Shown here: positions 23,160-25,194 of the stretch, one piece after another | Layout of the letters: each line of letters opens with the position of its first letter | How positions within the stretch are numbered: the stretch's first letter is position 1 | Assembly (NCBI GenBank): GCA_034408895.1 | Contig: JAWXCI010000031.1 | Location: 1-25,194 of the forward strand | Direction: 5' to 3' | Origin: UBA4660 sp034408895 | GTDB lineage: Bacteria > Bacteroidota > Bacteroidia > Flavobacteriales_D > Sanyastnellaceae | Length of the DNA stretch: 25,194 bases | Made by a program: the position numbers and the translations under genes | Notes under the pieces: generated by a model | What the model was told of the DNA's origin: nothing | Database searches by the model: none | The model's input: the letters and a program-made list of their open reading frames with translations, nothing else

Positions 23160-24788
23160 TCAGGGGCAGAAAGAACCGAATTGCGCCATGAAGATGAGCA
23201 GGTCGGAAATGTTTACCAATCCATCGTTGTTGAGGTCGCCCGTTGATGAAGTGGCTCCAAACACACCCATGAAATAAAGTAAATCGGAAACGTTGATCAC
23301 TCCGTTGCAATCAAAATCAGCAGGGCAGCAGGGGATTGGTTCCACGGTAACATTCATTTCGCAGGTATTTTCGTTCAGGGCTGCATCCACAACGTGCCAG
23401 GTAACTGTAGTTGTTCCCACAGGATAAACATCCGAAGCATTCGCGGTACCGTTGTAATTGTTGTAAGCCGTTGTATAAATGCAGTTATCGCTGGTTGCAG
23501 GCAAGGGAACTTCAACATAGATTTCAGTGATGCCTGCCTCCGTGGCGGTTACAGTAATGTCTTCAGGACAATTAATTTCCGGGTTGGTCAAATCCTCCAC
23601 ATCCATTGTGAATGAACATGAACTTGAATTTCCACCGGCATCGGACACCACAATTGTGATTTGTGTTTGGCCATTAACAAATGAACCAGGCGGTGGGTCT
23701 TGCAATGCCACAGGATTAGAATCGCAGTTGTCAGTTATCGAAAGCGAATTGACAAAGTCCGGAACCACTGCCTCGCAATTATTATCAAGTTCAACAATTG
23801 CATTTTCGGGACATTCTATTTGCGGAGGCGCAGCATCGAAAGGTATAACAGTAAATGTGCACTCCGCTGAATTGCCACTGCTATCTGTGGCATCAATAAT
23901 TACAACAGTCGCTGAAGATTGAAGTTCGCCAGGTAATGGAAATTGTGTAATTACAGGATTGGGATCAACGTTGTCTGTTATGGTTACAAGCCCGGTGTAA
24001 TCAGGTAACAAAAAAGCGCAATCGGCACCGGCTTCTATAGTCTGGTTACCCAGGCAAGAAATAAAAACGGGCGGTTCAATATCGCCAGTTTCTTCAGGCA
24101 CACTCATCTCAATATCATCCACCGCAAAACTTGGATCAGTGCCATCGCCATCTTCGTTGTTTACCCATCGGAATCCAATCCGAACGTTGGCGTTATTATT
24201 TGCTGATGCCGGAAGTGCAATGGTGTAATGCGTCCACAATCCCTGTGGACTGCACCCAACGTCAAATGTTTTGGCAGGGTCTGCAATTTGCGACCAAGTG
24301 CTGCCATTGAAATACCAGAGTGTTGCATTGTCAATGGTGTTTCCTCCTTCTATATAATCGAAATCAAGGGTGATATTCGTTTGGCCTGTGCAATTGATGA
24401 TGGGAGATTGCACACGCTTGTCTGTTGCACCACAGGGAAGTATTCCGCAGAAGCCGGCAATGCCTTCATAATAGGAAGCACCAAAGTCTGCAACCAATCC
24501 AAACAAAGGAAGTGCTACTGTACCAAGATGTAATGTGCGGTCATCTCCACATACACTGCCGCACTCACCTGGTTCGTTTCCGTTTTCTGTTGCACTCACA
24601 TACCATTGGCTGGCGCTGGCGGCATTGGTTCCTGTGCTTACAAAACTCCACAAGCCGTTGGCATTGGTGTAAGCAGTTGCCAATTGTCCCTGGTTGCAAC
24701 CAGTTCCGAAACTTTCAGACCAGAAAATGGTTTGGGAAAAACCTTGAATTGATAAAAGGGCGAATGCACTGAGTAGAATTCTTGTCAT
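23160..24788 (-). CDS. Secreted HYR-domain protein with dockerin-like tail
   Basis: A 542-residue exported protein. MTRILLSAFALLSIQGFSQ is the signal peptide. Residues about 20-235 form a jelly-roll or MAM-like domain (SESFGTGCNQG, ITLDFDYIEGGNTIDNATLW, FAVDDIEMS) with several Cys. Three HYR-type Ig-like modules follow (about 237-317, 318-400, 401-485), recognised by PPVFISCLGNQTIEAGADC, ATDSSGNSAECTFTV and VSDAGGNSSSCSFTM. The C-terminal 52 residues carry two dockerin-like calcium loops (CPADFDCNGVINVSDLL and GDLNNDGLVNISDLL) and end in FGSFCP. HYR modules point to adhesion. The same kind of tail ends the giant protein at 1892. No classical T9SS tail. The gene is intact and stands alone, 64 nt upstream of gcvH. 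Confidence 0.85.
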   Translation of the reverse strand: MTRILLSAFALLSIQGFSQTIFWSESFGTGCNQGQLATAYTNANGLWSFVSTGTNAASASQWYVSATENGNEPGECGSVCGDDRTLHLGTVALPLFGLVADFGASYYEGIAGFCGILPCGATDKRVQSPIINCTGQTNITLDFDYIEGGNTIDNATLWYFNGSTWSQIADPAKTFDVGCSPQGLWTHYTIALPASANNNANVRIGFRWVNNEDGDGTDPSFAVDDIEMSVPEETGDIEPPVFISCLGNQTIEAGADCAFLLPDYTGLVTITDNVDPNPVITQFPLPGELQSSATVVIIDATDSSGNSAECTFTVIPFDAAPPQIECPENAIVELDNNCEAVVPDFVNSLSITDNCDSNPVALQDPPPGSFVNGQTQITIVVSDAGGNSSSCSFTMDVEDLTNPEINCPEDITVTATEAGITEIYVEVPLPATSDNCIYTTAYNNYNGTANASDVYPVGTTTVTWHVVDAALNENTCEMNVTVEPIPCCPADFDCNGVINVSDLLYFMGVFGATSSTGDLNNDGLVNISDLLIFMAQFGSFCP

Positions 24789-25130
24789 AAAAGTTCAGGT
24801 TAAAAAGAGGTTGACGAAGATAGGGTTTATTGAGTTAATCATTACTTGAGTACAGACTCCCACCTTCATTGAATAACCAAAATTTCTAAGATTTCACAAC
24901 TTAAAAAGATCTTCAAGCGACATTTTTTAGGTGTTTAGTGCGGAGATGACGCAACGGAATGGGTGAGTCTATTTTCTGCCAACATCGTTTCATCAGTCTC
25001 AAAAAATTTCTCGTGAAAATGTTATTTCTTCGACACAACTATTCCCCTACTTTTCGCTCACCTTACAAAAAACCAAAATGCCATGTTCATTCTTCATATT
25101 CTTCTTCCGTTACTTACAGGCTTTTTTCGT
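24789..25130. other. Intergenic stretch without recognisable genes
   Basis: Upstream of the HYR-domain gene no protein-like frame was seen on either strand. TATCTTCG on the minus strand (24822-24815) is one base away from the TAnnTTTG box, about 27 nt before the start codon, and is the best promoter candidate, without a -33 partner. Confidence 0.35.
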
Positions 25131-25193
25131 TTCGATATTCGATATTCAATATTCAATATTCGAGCTTCGAGTTTCGAGCTTCGAGCTTCGAGC
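25131..25193. repeat. Heptamer tandem array at the window edge
   Basis: Nine consecutive 7-bp units: TTCGATA twice, TTCAATA twice, then TTCGAGC, TTCGAGT and three more TTCGAGC, running to the last base. The array probably continues beyond the window. Such TTCGA-based arrays occur between genes in Bacteroidota; no function is known. Confidence 0.85.
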
Positions 25194-25194
25194 T

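Overview
The window reads as chromosomal DNA from a member of the Bacteroidota, most likely a Flavobacteriales-type bacterium. The pointers are C-terminal type IX secretion (T9SS) sorting domains on several secreted proteins, a TonB-dependent receptor followed at once by a DUF4249-like lipoprotein, long secreted adhesin-like proteins built from Calx-beta, HYR and calcium-binding modules, A-rich leaders without clear Shine-Dalgarno sequences, and TAnnTTTG-like -7 boxes. The genus cannot be told from the sequence. No rRNA, tRNA, CRISPR array, transposase, phage gene or integrase was seen. Layout: positions 1-1740 hold a broken beta-propeller gene, a C-terminally shortened YdeI-like gene and a small Cys-rich ORF. 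1892-6064 (minus) is a giant secreted choice-of-anchor I/Calx-beta/thrombospondin-3 protein with its own terminator. 6335-7903 (plus) is a small stress-type locus: a YflT-domain protein, then a 56-aa peptide gene followed by a baeRF-like gene, each transcription unit preceded by a related 82-bp element. 7963-12357 (minus) holds an orphan lipoprotein and a TonB receptor/DUF4249-like operon. 12471-13217 has a frameshifted uracil-DNA-glycosylase-like gene and a 42-aa proline-rich ORF sharing a two-way terminator. 13551-14948 (plus) holds a MORN-like exported protein and a secreted TonB-C-domain protein. 15107-17223 holds a CotH-like T9SS protein and a VOC protein, each interrupted by one in-frame TAA. 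17236-17570 is repeat DNA: a 42-bp minisatellite and two REP-like palindromes. 17506-21527 (minus) is an operon-like run of an unknown ORF and two tandem T9SS paralogues, each with one in-frame TAA, followed by the remnant of an alternative sorting tail. 21749-23095 is ordinary core content (NadR-like kinase, VanZ, GcvH). 23160-24788 (minus) is a HYR-domain secreted protein with a dockerin-like tail. The last 400 bp are non-coding and end in a heptamer array. Two themes link the genes. First, most of the coding capacity serves export or the outer membrane, with two different C-terminal tails: the classical T9SS type A domain, and a short Cys-bounded dockerin-like module shared by the proteins at 1892 and 23160. 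Second, an unusual number of genes are damaged: five otherwise intact reading frames carry a single internal stop (four of them TAA between 15.7 and 20.1 kb), and others are frameshifted. All three stop codons end normal genes here, so code reassignment is unlikely. Decay of accessory genes or sequence errors are the main explanations.
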